DNA of 6,091 bases, from positions 1 through 6,091 of the forward strand of contig JADFKG010000124.1 in NCBI GenBank assembly GCA_022565075.1, read 5' to 3'. The first letter of the stretch is position 1. Every line of letters starts with the position of its first letter. Shown here piece after piece: positions 1-4,940 of this stretch. The translations under genes and the position numbers were made by a program. The stretch is from Chloroflexota bacterium. Its GTDB lineage: Bacteria > Chloroflexota > Dehalococcoidia > SM23-28-2 > RBG-16-64-32. Below the pieces are notes generated by a model that searched no databases, was not told the origin of the DNA, and saw only the letters and a program-made list of their open reading frames with translations.

Positions 1-1
1 G

Positions 2-121
2 TTCTTCGTCAAACGGCTGGGCAAGATCGACTTCGCCTCGTTCTTCGCCTCGCACCCGCCGACGGAGAAGCGGATCGCGCGCCTCAACGAAATCGCACGG
101 CGCACAGGCAACCTGGGCTAA
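2..121 (+). CDS. M48-family metallopeptidase, C-terminal fragment
   Basis: Only the last 39 codons and the TAA stop lie in the window; the 5' part is beyond the left edge. The reading frame begins at base 2 and encodes a tail containing ASHPPTEKRIARLNEIA. The S/T-HPPTExRIxRL signature is characteristic of the C-terminal end of HtpX/Ste24-like zinc metallopeptidases (M48), where it follows the zinc-site helices. The catalytic HExxH motif is not visible because it would lie upstream. These enzymes are usually membrane-bound or exported and degrade misfolded membrane or envelope proteins. The next gene on the same strand begins 51 nt downstream behind its own promoter-like site, so cotranscription is not required. 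The family call rests on this one motif. Confidence 0.75.
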   Translation, partial: FFVKRLGKIDFASFFASHPPTEKRIARLNEIARRTGNLG

Positions 122-126
122 GCGGC

Positions 127-135
127 TGCTATAAT
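127..135 (+). promoter_or_regulatory. Extended -10 promoter for the cupredoxin lipoprotein gene
   Basis: TGCTATAAT is a perfect TGn-TATAAT extended -10 element between the M48 stop (119-121) and the lipoprotein start (173). No convincing -35 is seen about 17 nt upstream, which is normal for extended -10 promoters. A start site near 142 would give a leader of about 30 nt. That leader carries AAAGGAG at 161-167, 5 nt before GTG. Confidence 0.5.
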
Positions 136-172
136 CGGCCCGGCACGCATCGTCAGTTCGAAAGGAGCCCTC

Positions 173-610
173 GTGAGGATTCTCGTTCTTCCCGCTTCCC
201 TCTTCCTCGTGATCTTGCTCGCGGCCTGCAGCAGCGGCGGCGGCGAGGGCGGCGACCTTGACGTCGTTCTCGATGAGTATTCGGTCGTCACCGACCTCGA
301 CGCGCTCCCCGAGGGCCCGATCAAGTTCGACATCAAGAACGACGGTGCAGTCAAGCACGAGCTGCTGATCGTCCGCTCGGACATACCCGGCGCAGAGCTT
401 CCCACGAAGGACGATGGATCCTTCGATGAAGGCGCCGGTGGCGTCGACGTCCAACGTGAGATCGACGACATTGAGGCGGGCGACGAGACGAGCCGCAGCT
501 ACGAGCTGGACCCGGGGAACTATGTGCTACTTTGCAACATCGTCGATGGCGAGACGTCGCACTACGCTCTGGGCATGTGGACCCAGCTCACGATCACGCC
601 CGAGGAGTAG
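173..610 (+). CDS. Cupredoxin-like copper lipoprotein
   Basis: This 145-residue exported lipoprotein has an N-terminal hydrophobic segment (residues 3-17) ending in the lipobox L16-A17-A18-C19. A Gly/Ser-rich tether (20-27) follows, then a beta-rich domain. The likely type 1 copper ligands are H62 (in VKHELLIV), C121 (in YVLLCNIV), H130 (in SHYALGM) and M135. The order His...Cys...His-x4-Met is that of plastocyanin/sulfocyanin-like cupredoxins, with a longer Cys-to-His loop (eight residues between). Such proteins carry electrons or bind copper on the outer face of the membrane; the redox partner is not evident here. The GTG start is chosen because AAAGGAG lies 5 nt upstream and the signal peptide starts immediately. 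The stop (608-610) directly abuts the stop of the convergent flavin reductase gene. The cupredoxin fold is well supported; a bound copper is inferred from the ligand set. Confidence 0.8.
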   Translation: MRILVLPASLFLVILLAACSSGGGEGGDLDVVLDEYSVVTDLDALPEGPIKFDIKNDGAVKHELLIVRSDIPGAELPTKDDGSFDEGAGGVDVQREIDDIEAGDETSRSYELDPGNYVLLCNIVDGETSHYALGMWTQLTITPEE

Positions 611-1132
611 TCAGCCGGCCCGCGCCGCGTTGACGGCGCCCTGCATCGCGGCGCCGACGCGCGCCATCACCTCTGCGGATGGTTCTCCGTCCGTGAAGTC
701 GCTGTCCAGCGCGTAGGTGACGGCCAGGGGAACGCCCTCCAGGCTGGCGAAGAGCGGCCTGAATCCGTACTCAGCGGAGAGCGCGTGCTGCGGCACGATC
801 CCGGTCTGCAGGCCGACGCAGAACTTTCCCGCCAGATGCTCCTGCGGCATCAGATCGAAGAAGCATTTGAGCACGCCCGTGTACAGCGCCCGGTACGTGG
901 GTGAGGCGGCGACGACGATGCGGGCGCGCCCGACCGCCTCGATCGCTTCGGCGACCGCTGACGATTCAGCGCGGACGACGAGCGCTTCGGCCGGCAGCAC
1001 GGCGACATCTATGAGCTGCGTGCGGCAACCGAGCGCCTCGAGTTCCGACAGCGCGCGCTCGGCCAGCGTCCTGGACTTGGACGGCGCGCGCGGGCTGCCG
1101 GAGATGGCGACGGCGAATAGGTCGTCCGGCAT
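611..1132 (-). CDS. ssuE: NAD(P)H-dependent FMN reductase, SsuE-like
   Basis: This 173-residue flavodoxin-fold protein matches the SsuE/MsuE group of NADPH-dependent FMN reductases. The N-terminal FMN phosphate loop reads SGSPRAPSKSRT (residues 11-22), close to GSPRFPSRS of E. coli SsuE. The central segment AASPTYRALYTGVLKCFFDL (75-94) aligns with the ATPVYKAAYSGALKTLLDL segment of SsuE. Y122 in AEYGFRP matches the tyrosine of SsuE (Tyr118) that sits in the pi-helix controlling flavin transfer. The expected role is to reduce FMN with NAD(P)H and hand FMNH2 to the SsuD-like oxygenase encoded immediately upstream (3-nt gap). No separate Shine-Dalgarno is evident, so translation is probably coupled to that gene. 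It is the last gene of the minus-strand cluster. The family call is secure; assignment to sulfonate use rests on the neighbour. Confidence 0.85.
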   Translation of the reverse strand: MPDDLFAVAISGSPRAPSKSRTLAERALSELEALGCRTQLIDVAVLPAEALVVRAESSAVAEAIEAVGRARIVVAASPTYRALYTGVLKCFFDLMPQEHLAGKFCVGLQTGIVPQHALSAEYGFRPLFASLEGVPLAVTYALDSDFTDGEPSAEVMARVGAAMQGAVNAARAG

Positions 1133-1135
1133 CCG

Positions 1136-2236
1136 CTAGACCGCGGCGGTCGCTGCCGAGGTGGTTGTGCGGCCTTCGAAGTGCGGCATCACGTACTTGC
1201 CGAAGCGCTCCGCCTCTTCCTTGTGGGGATAGCCGGAGTGGATGAACGTGTCGATGCCGAGGTCGACGTACTCCTGCAGGCAGCGCGCGATGCTCTCGCC
1301 GGAGCCAACGAGAGCTGTGCCGACGCCAAGGCGCGCCTTGCCGATGCCAGCCCAGAGGTGGTCTGAAAGCCAATCGTCTTCGGCGGCGGCCACGAGTTCG
1401 CGCTGGCGCTTCTCACCCTCGGAGTCACCCTTGGCGTGATGGCGGTCGAGCATGTCCTGGAAGTTGTCCGGTATTTCGGCGATGAGGGCGTTCGCCGCGT
1501 CACGAGCCTCGGCGTCGGTCTCGCGGGCGACGACATGGATGCGCAGACCGAAGCGCAGCGTGCGGCCGATGCCGGCGGCGCGGCTCTTCATGCCTTCGAT
1601 GCGATCTCGCACCATGTCGGGCGTCTCACCCCAGAGCAGGTAGATGTCCGAATCCTCGGCGCCCACCTTCTGGGCCGCCTCTGAGGCGCCGCCGAAATAG
1701 AACGGCGGGTGCGGCTTCTGGTAGGGCCGGGGGTAGACGTTGCCACCTTCGATCTTGAAGTATTTCCCCTCGTGGTTCCACTTCTTTTCGGTCCACGCCT
1801 TGCGCAGGACCTGCATGAACTCCTGCGTGCGATCGTAGCGGGCGTCGTGGTCGATGAAGTCGCCGTCGGCGGCCAGTTCGGCCGGGAAGCCGCCGGTGAC
1901 GATGTTGATCATCACGCGGCCTTTGAGTGCGTTGTCCAGCGTGTTCGACATCTTCGCGGCGAGCGTCGGCGACACGAACCCGGGCCGCATGGCGACGAGG
2001 AAGCGCAGCCGCTCGGTGCGCGCGCCGACGAGGCCGGCGACGAGCCAGGCGTCCTGACAGGTGGTGCCGACAGGGATGAGCGCGAAGTTGAAGCCGGCGT
2101 CCTCGGCCGTTTTCGCCACGTCCACGAGATAGTCGAGCGTCGCTTCGCGGGTAGGCGGGCCGATGATCTCGGCGTCGCCCATGCTGGGCAGGAACCAGCC
2201 GAAATCGATCGGCGCATCGCTACTCTTGGCCGGCAT
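1136..2236 (-). CDS. ssuD: FMNH2-dependent alkanesulfonate monooxygenase, SsuD-like
   Basis: This 366-residue protein belongs to the bacterial luciferase-like (LLM class) TIM-barrel monooxygenases, and its length fits SsuD (about 380). SsuD hallmarks are conserved in order: FGWFLPSMGD near the N-terminus, C60-QDAWLVA, FLVAMRP (79-85), VTGGFPAELAADG (113-125), YFGGASEAAQ (180-189), LLWGETPD (200-207), R232/H234 in GLRIHVVARE, R302 within the flexible GKARLGVGTALVG segment, and Y336 in HSGYPH. These correspond to Cys54, Arg226, His228, Arg297 and Tyr331 of E. coli SsuD. The reaction would be FMNH2- and O2-dependent cleavage of an alkanesulfonate to an aldehyde and sulfite. The gene starts with ATG 3 nt after the peroxiredoxin stop, with GGTGGAG a little upstream, and is followed at 3 nt by its reductase partner. 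The substrate could also be methanesulfonate or another organosulfur compound. No ssuABC transporter lies nearby. Confidence 0.85.
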   Translation of the reverse strand: MPAKSSDAPIDFGWFLPSMGDAEIIGPPTREATLDYLVDVAKTAEDAGFNFALIPVGTTCQDAWLVAGLVGARTERLRFLVAMRPGFVSPTLAAKMSNTLDNALKGRVMINIVTGGFPAELAADGDFIDHDARYDRTQEFMQVLRKAWTEKKWNHEGKYFKIEGGNVYPRPYQKPHPPFYFGGASEAAQKVGAEDSDIYLLWGETPDMVRDRIEGMKSRAAGIGRTLRFGLRIHVVARETDAEARDAANALIAEIPDNFQDMLDRHHAKGDSEGEKRQRELVAAAEDDWLSDHLWAGIGKARLGVGTALVGSGESIARCLQEYVDLGIDTFIHSGYPHKEEAERFGKYVMPHFEGRTTTSAATAAV

Positions 2237-2239
2237 CTG

Positions 2240-2716
2240 CTAGCTCGCTCCACCGAGGGCGATGGAGCACGGCGTCAGATCCGGCACTTCCAGGATCGGG
2301 CTGACGTTGATGTAGGCGACGGCGCCCTCCTTGTCGATGCCGATCACGGCGCGCTCCGAGACGCCAACCGGCAGGAAGACGCCGTACTTCTCGGCAACTG
2401 CGCCGTGCGGGTAAAAGTCGGCCAGGAGTGGGAACCCAACCTTCGTCTGCTCGGCGAACGCCTTAAGCGCGTATGCGCCGTCGACGCTGATGCCGACGAC
2501 GACCGAGTCGTCACCGAACAGCGCCTTCTGCTCCTCGATGCGGGGCATCTGCTGGGTGCAAACGCCCGAGAAGGCCGCAGGGAAAAAGTTGAGCACGACG
2601 TTCTTGCCGCGCTGTTCGCTGAGTTTGAAGTCCTTTCGGTTCTCGTCTTTGAGCTCGAAGTCGGGTGCAGCGTCACCCACCTTGAGCGTGCGGGTTTCCT
2701 TGTTGCCTTCTGCCAT
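2240..2716 (-). CDS. AhpE-like peroxiredoxin (AhpC/TSA family)
   Basis: This 158-residue thioredoxin-fold peroxidase has the start pattern LKVGDAAPDFELKDENRKD (residues 11-29). The active-site loop reads P46-A-A-F-S50-G-V-C53, so the peroxidatic cysteine is C53 and Ser replaces Thr in the usual PxxxTxxC motif. R122 in SERAVIGID fits the conserved catalytic arginine. Short length and a GVCTQQMPRIEE loop favour the AhpE/BCP side of the family over typical 2-Cys Prx. C150 near the C-terminus could be a resolving cysteine, but that tail may be frame-shifted (see findings). The start is fixed by GAGGGAGG (2728-2721) 4 nt before ATG. The gene heads the prx-ssuD-ssuE unit, so detoxifying H2O2 or peroxide released by reduced flavin is a reasonable inferred role. 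In Pseudomonas a 1-Cys peroxiredoxin, LsfA, is likewise linked with ssu genes. Confidence 0.85.
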   Translation of the reverse strand: MAEGNKETRTLKVGDAAPDFELKDENRKDFKLSEQRGKNVVLNFFPAAFSGVCTQQMPRIEEQKALFGDDSVVVGISVDGAYALKAFAEQTKVGFPLLADFYPHGAVAEKYGVFLPVGVSERAVIGIDKEGAVAYINVSPILEVPDLTPCSIALGGAS

Positions 2717-2731
2717 GATTCCTCCCTCTAG

Positions 2732-2746
2732 ACCCCGCAGCGGGGT
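2732..2746. promoter_or_regulatory. Perfect 15-bp palindrome in the peroxiredoxin leader
   Basis: ACCCCGC-A-GCGGGGT is a perfect dyad of two 7-bp arms around one central base. It lies between the membrane protein stop (2763) and the peroxiredoxin ATG (2716), upstream of its Shine-Dalgarno. As DNA it could be an operator; as RNA it could fold into a 6-bp stem with a 3-nt loop. No T-run follows on either strand, so it does not look like an intrinsic terminator. Confidence 0.45.
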
Positions 2747-2754
2747 GACTTCAG

Positions 2755-2760
2755 ATTCTA
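2755..2760 (-). promoter_or_regulatory. Possible -10 element for the prx-ssuD-ssuE unit
   Basis: On the minus strand, TAGAAT (five of six matches to TATAAT) lies 2 nt after the stop of the membrane protein gene. It would start transcription near 2748, immediately before the palindrome at 2746-2732. No good -35 hexamer is seen at the usual distance, so this is a weak call. Confidence 0.3.
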
Positions 2761-2762
2761 CC

Positions 2763-3587
2763 TCAATTCGGAACGCCAGAGGCGAACATCAGACCGCGGC
2801 CCACAACCTCGCCTGCCAGCACCAGCGCCATGGCGATGTAGAGCAGCCCCGTCGCCGACATCATCGCCCGCACGCCACTGGCATCGAACGCCATCCAGGC
2901 GAGCAGCGCCGGAAAAGCGATGCCGCCACCCACGCGCAAGTAGAAGAAGGGGTTCGAGAGGATTTCCGTATCGCCGCTCGTCACCACCGTGTCGTGTGGC
3001 AGCACGAGCGCCGGCACGAGCAGCACCATCTGAATCACCATCACGACGACGAGGAGCCCCGTCATCTCGCGCAGGGGCTGCTCCGGAAGGCGGGGCGTGA
3101 CGAGATACCAGTGTCCGAGGACCATCCCCTGCGAGACAGCGCCGACGACCAGCGCCGAGATCACGAGGCTGGCGAAGACGAGCGCGAACCCCCAGGTTGG
3201 CCCGGCGATCACCTGTGTGAGGAACGCGATCGCCACGATGCCGGCGACCGAGGCCGCAGCGCCGAGCGCCAGCGCCAGGATACGCTGGTCACGTACAGTC
3301 GCGGCTGCGTGCAGGACGGTGAGCCCGAAGACGGCCGCCAGCGACCAGCGCAGCTCATCCGCGTACGAACCGTCGAGCGGATAGCCGTCGACGTCCCCGC
3401 CAACCTCGATCTGGGCGGCGACAACCAGTGTAATGACGGCGACGACCGCCACAGTCGTCGCGCCGAACTTGACGAACGAAGGCGTGGACTGGCCACGGAA
3501 CTGCGAGAAGTAGAGCACCCAGAGCCCACCGACGGTGAGCTCCACGAGCAATATGAGCAGGGCGAAGGGCAACGATTCGGGACTCAT
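2763..3587 (-). CDS. Eight-helix membrane protein, possibly NrfD/DmsC-like
   Basis: This 274-residue polytopic protein has about eight predicted membrane segments (near 5-29, 39-60, 80-98, 103-125, 132-154, 173-197, 213-233 and 243-264). It has no signal peptide or soluble domain. Notable polar motifs inside or next to the membrane are E16 and G20-G21 in helix 1, GHWYLVTP (158-165), YLRVGGG (216-222), and LAGEVVGRGLMF (257-268) in the last helix. That last segment resembles the final helix of DmsC (LAGELIGRGVFY), the quinol-linked membrane anchor of DMSO reductase, and eight helices suit the NrfD/DmsC class. I offer this only as a lead, because no molybdopterin or iron-sulfur partner gene is adjacent. 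ATG 3587 is chosen because an in-frame TAG lies four codons upstream. No Shine-Dalgarno is visible, and the predicted transcript start is only about 6-7 nt upstream. It is 46 nt upstream of the peroxiredoxin gene and may be cotranscribed with it. Confidence 0.6.
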   Translation of the reverse strand: MSPESLPFALLILLVELTVGGLWVLYFSQFRGQSTPSFVKFGATTVAVVAVITLVVAAQIEVGGDVDGYPLDGSYADELRWSLAAVFGLTVLHAAATVRDQRILALALGAAASVAGIVAIAFLTQVIAGPTWGFALVFASLVISALVVGAVSQGMVLGHWYLVTPRLPEQPLREMTGLLVVVMVIQMVLLVPALVLPHDTVVTSGDTEILSNPFFYLRVGGGIAFPALLAWMAFDASGVRAMMSATGLLYIAMALVLAGEVVGRGLMFASGVPN

Positions 3588-3600
3588 GAGGTCAGGCTAG

Positions 3601-3629
3601 ATGTTAGGGCGACAGGCAGGCAGCGGCAA
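3601..3629 (-). promoter_or_regulatory. Candidate promoter of the membrane protein gene
   Basis: On the minus strand TTGCCG (3629-3624) and TAACAT (3606-3601), each four of six consensus bases, are separated by exactly 17 nt. Transcription would begin near 3594, about 6-7 nt before ATG 3587, leaving almost no leader. This agrees with the absence of a Shine-Dalgarno. Confidence 0.35.
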
Positions 3630-3634
3630 CAGCG

Positions 3635-3640
3635 TACAAT
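3635..3640 (+). promoter_or_regulatory. -10 element giving a leaderless DinB-fold mRNA
   Basis: TACAAT (five of six matches to TATAAT) ends 7 nt before the GTG at 3647. The expected transcription start therefore coincides with the start codon. No Shine-Dalgarno precedes the GTG. A weak GCGACA (3609-3614) could be a -35, but the 20-nt spacing is long. Confidence 0.45.
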
Positions 3641-3646
3641 GTCCGC

Positions 3647-4159
3647 GTGCAACTGGAGGAACGGGACTCAGCCGGCTGGGCGATGAAGGCTTTGCGCGAG
3701 GCCGGCGGATCTCTCGTCTCGGAGTTCGCCGGCCTGGACGAGACGGCGCTGCGCCACCGCCCGGCTGAGGACGAACTCTCGCTCAAGGAGATCGCCGCGC
3801 ACCTGCGCGACGCGGAGGAGCTTGCGCTCCGCCAGCTGACGGTGGCCAGCGAGGAGCCAGACAAGCGCCTGCCGGTCTGGGACATCGACGTGCTGCCGTT
3901 CGAGCGCGACTACCGCAACGTGGATCTAGAGGGCGTTCTCAGTGAGGTGCGCAACCTGCGCAGCCAGACGACGATGCTTCTCTGGATGCTCCGCGACTGG
4001 GACTGGCGGCGCGAAGTCACGCACCCCTACCGCGGCCAGATTACGATCGAAATGATCGCCCGCGAACTCGCGCAGCACGACCTCGAGCACCTGTGGCAGG
4101 TGCGCCGGCTGAAGCAGGCGCTGGCCGAGGCGGCCGACGACGGCGACGACCGCCGTTAG
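3647..4159 (+). CDS. DinB-superfamily four-helix protein
   Basis: This 170-residue protein has the DinB/YfiT-like four-helix-bundle pattern. An N-terminal helix leads to GLDETALRHRPAEDELSLKEIAAHLRDAEE (residues 29-58). The middle contains WDIDVLPFERDYRN, and the C-terminal helix reads ELAQHDLEHLWQVRRLKQ. The usual metal-binding triad is present as H52 (AAHLRD) plus H144-x3-H148 (HDLEH). Members include DNA-damage-inducible proteins of unknown activity and metal-dependent thiol transferases (bacillithiol, mycothiol); the sequence alone does not choose between them. GTG 3647 is supported by the -10 element 7 nt upstream and by full coverage of helix 1. The alternative ATG 3683 would cut into helix 1 and has no suitably spaced ribosome site. 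The gene is divergent from the membrane protein gene and converges with the flavin reductase gene, whose stop it overlaps. Confidence 0.8.
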   Translation: MQLEERDSAGWAMKALREAGGSLVSEFAGLDETALRHRPAEDELSLKEIAAHLRDAEELALRQLTVASEEPDKRLPVWDIDVLPFERDYRNVDLEGVLSEVRNLRSQTTMLLWMLRDWDWRREVTHPYRGQITIEMIARELAQHDLEHLWQVRRLKQALAEAADDGDDRR

Positions 4160-4683
4160 CCGCTGTAAGTCCAGCCGGTGTAGGTAGAAGTCAGCGGCTC
4201 CGCCTCTCGCACCATCGCACCGTCGAGGACCCGGCCGACGGCGACGATGTGGTCGCCCATCGGCACGAACTCATCCGCCTCGCACTCGAACCAGGCCATC
4301 GCCGCCTCGAGCACCGGGCAGCCGTTATCCGTGACATCGTACGGCAGGCCGTCGAGCTTGTAGTGGAGGGCTGTCGCCTCCGCACCCTGGCGTCCCTTGA
4401 TCTTCTCGCCGCTGTACGGCTGGGCGAAGCGGCGCGCCAGCTCCATACTCTCCTCGTCTTGCGAGAGGAGGTTCACCGTGAAGAACTTGCGCGCCCGAAC
4501 GTTGGCCAGCGTGTGCGAGTCGTCCTCGAAGGCGACGGCGACCAGCCGCGGCTCGAACGAGACCTGCATCACCCAGTCGGCCATCATGCCGTTGACCTTG
4601 CCGTCGCTTTCCTCGCGCGATCCGATTATGTAAAGGCCGTACGGAAGCTCGTGCATCACGCGCTCGATCTCGTCCTTGAACAC
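4156..4683 (-). CDS. Flavin reductase-like FMN-binding split-barrel protein
   Basis: This 175-residue protein fits the flavin reductase-like domain (split beta-barrel, DIM6/NtaB type). The N-terminal half has YGLYIIGSREE (15-25), then NGMMADWVMQVSFEPRLVAVAF (31-52), the flavin phosphate-binding region of this family. FFTVNLLS (67-74) follows, and the C-terminal half has CPVLEAAMAWFECE (122-135) and GDHIVAVGRV (143-152), which match the core strands. Such proteins reduce FMN or FAD with NAD(P)H for a partner monooxygenase, or act as flavoproteins on their own; no partner is encoded next to it. The start is GTG (4683-4681), which shares its first base with the TAG stop of the HEPN gene (TAGTG), and no Shine-Dalgarno is seen, so coupling is likely. 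At the 3' end, its TAA overlaps the DinB TAG on the opposite strand within TTAG. It is unrelated in fold to the SsuE-like reductase in the same window. Confidence 0.8.
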   Translation of the reverse strand: MFKDEIERVMHELPYGLYIIGSREESDGKVNGMMADWVMQVSFEPRLVAVAFEDDSHTLANVRARKFFTVNLLSQDEESMELARRFAQPYSGEKIKGRQGAEATALHYKLDGLPYDVTDNGCPVLEAAMAWFECEADEFVPMGDHIVAVGRVLDGAMVREAEPLTSTYTGWTYSG

Positions 4684-4940
4684 TAGGCGGCCCGCCGTTT
4701 CCTCTCAGCCAGGATGACGATCCAGATGTCGTGGTCGACCAGGATGTCGGTCGTGCGACCGTCCAGGGCCTTGTGGATGCCTTCGAGATCCCCTCTGCCA
4801 CCGCGGACGATGAGGCGATAGTCCTTCGGGCCAAACTCGACGACCTTGAACTCGCGGTCGGGATACGCCTGGAGGATAGTCTGCTTCACTTCCTCTATGA
4901 GTTTTTTGGCCTTCGCCTTGACTTCTCTATCAGTCTTCAC
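4683..4940 (-). CDS. Possible internally initiated 85-residue alpha/beta protein
   Basis: Inside the HEPN gene and in the same frame, GTG at 4940-4938 is preceded by GGGAG (4952-4948) with a 7-nt spacer. This is the clearest ribosome-binding site in the yyaL-HEPN-flavin reductase operon. It would produce residues 143-227 of the long protein alone, starting just before the charged helix and covering the whole second domain. An 85-residue product is the size of a typical small antitoxin or partner protein. The site may be used in addition to the full-length start, or may be a remnant of two once-separate genes. Translation from here is inferred from sequence signals only. Confidence 0.35.
   Translation of the reverse strand: MKTDREVKAKAKKLIEEVKQTILQAYPDREFKVVEFGPKDYRLIVRGGRGDLEGIHKALDGRTTDILVDHDIWIVILAERKRRAA

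Noticed and set aside
966..1373. A 135-codon minus-strand frame spanning the ssuD/ssuE junction
   Set aside because: It is an Arg/His/Ala-rich out-of-frame reading of the two well-supported genes.
1709..2731. A 340-codon open frame on the plus strand opposite ssuD and the peroxiredoxin gene
   Set aside because: The translation is a repetitive Arg/Asp/Val/Gly-rich mirror of the real genes without any recognisable motif, and it conflicts with conserved SsuD and Prx residues.
2732..2746. The palindrome as an intrinsic terminator
   Set aside because: No T-run follows on either strand and the stem is only about 6 bp; it is more likely an operator or leader hairpin, if functional.
2490..3686. A 398-codon open frame on the plus strand opposite the membrane protein and peroxiredoxin genes
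   Set aside because: Its translation is low-complexity and rich in Arg, His, Glu and Gln, as expected from the opposite strand of GC-rich coding DNA. The opposite-strand genes have clear domain signatures and ribosome sites.
4683..4940. The C-terminal HEPN-gene domain as a minimal nucleotidyltransferase (MNT) antitoxin
   Set aside because: The expected GSxARG and DxD motifs of MNT proteins are absent; ILVDHD superficially resembles the acidic motif but lacks the preceding glycine-serine signature.
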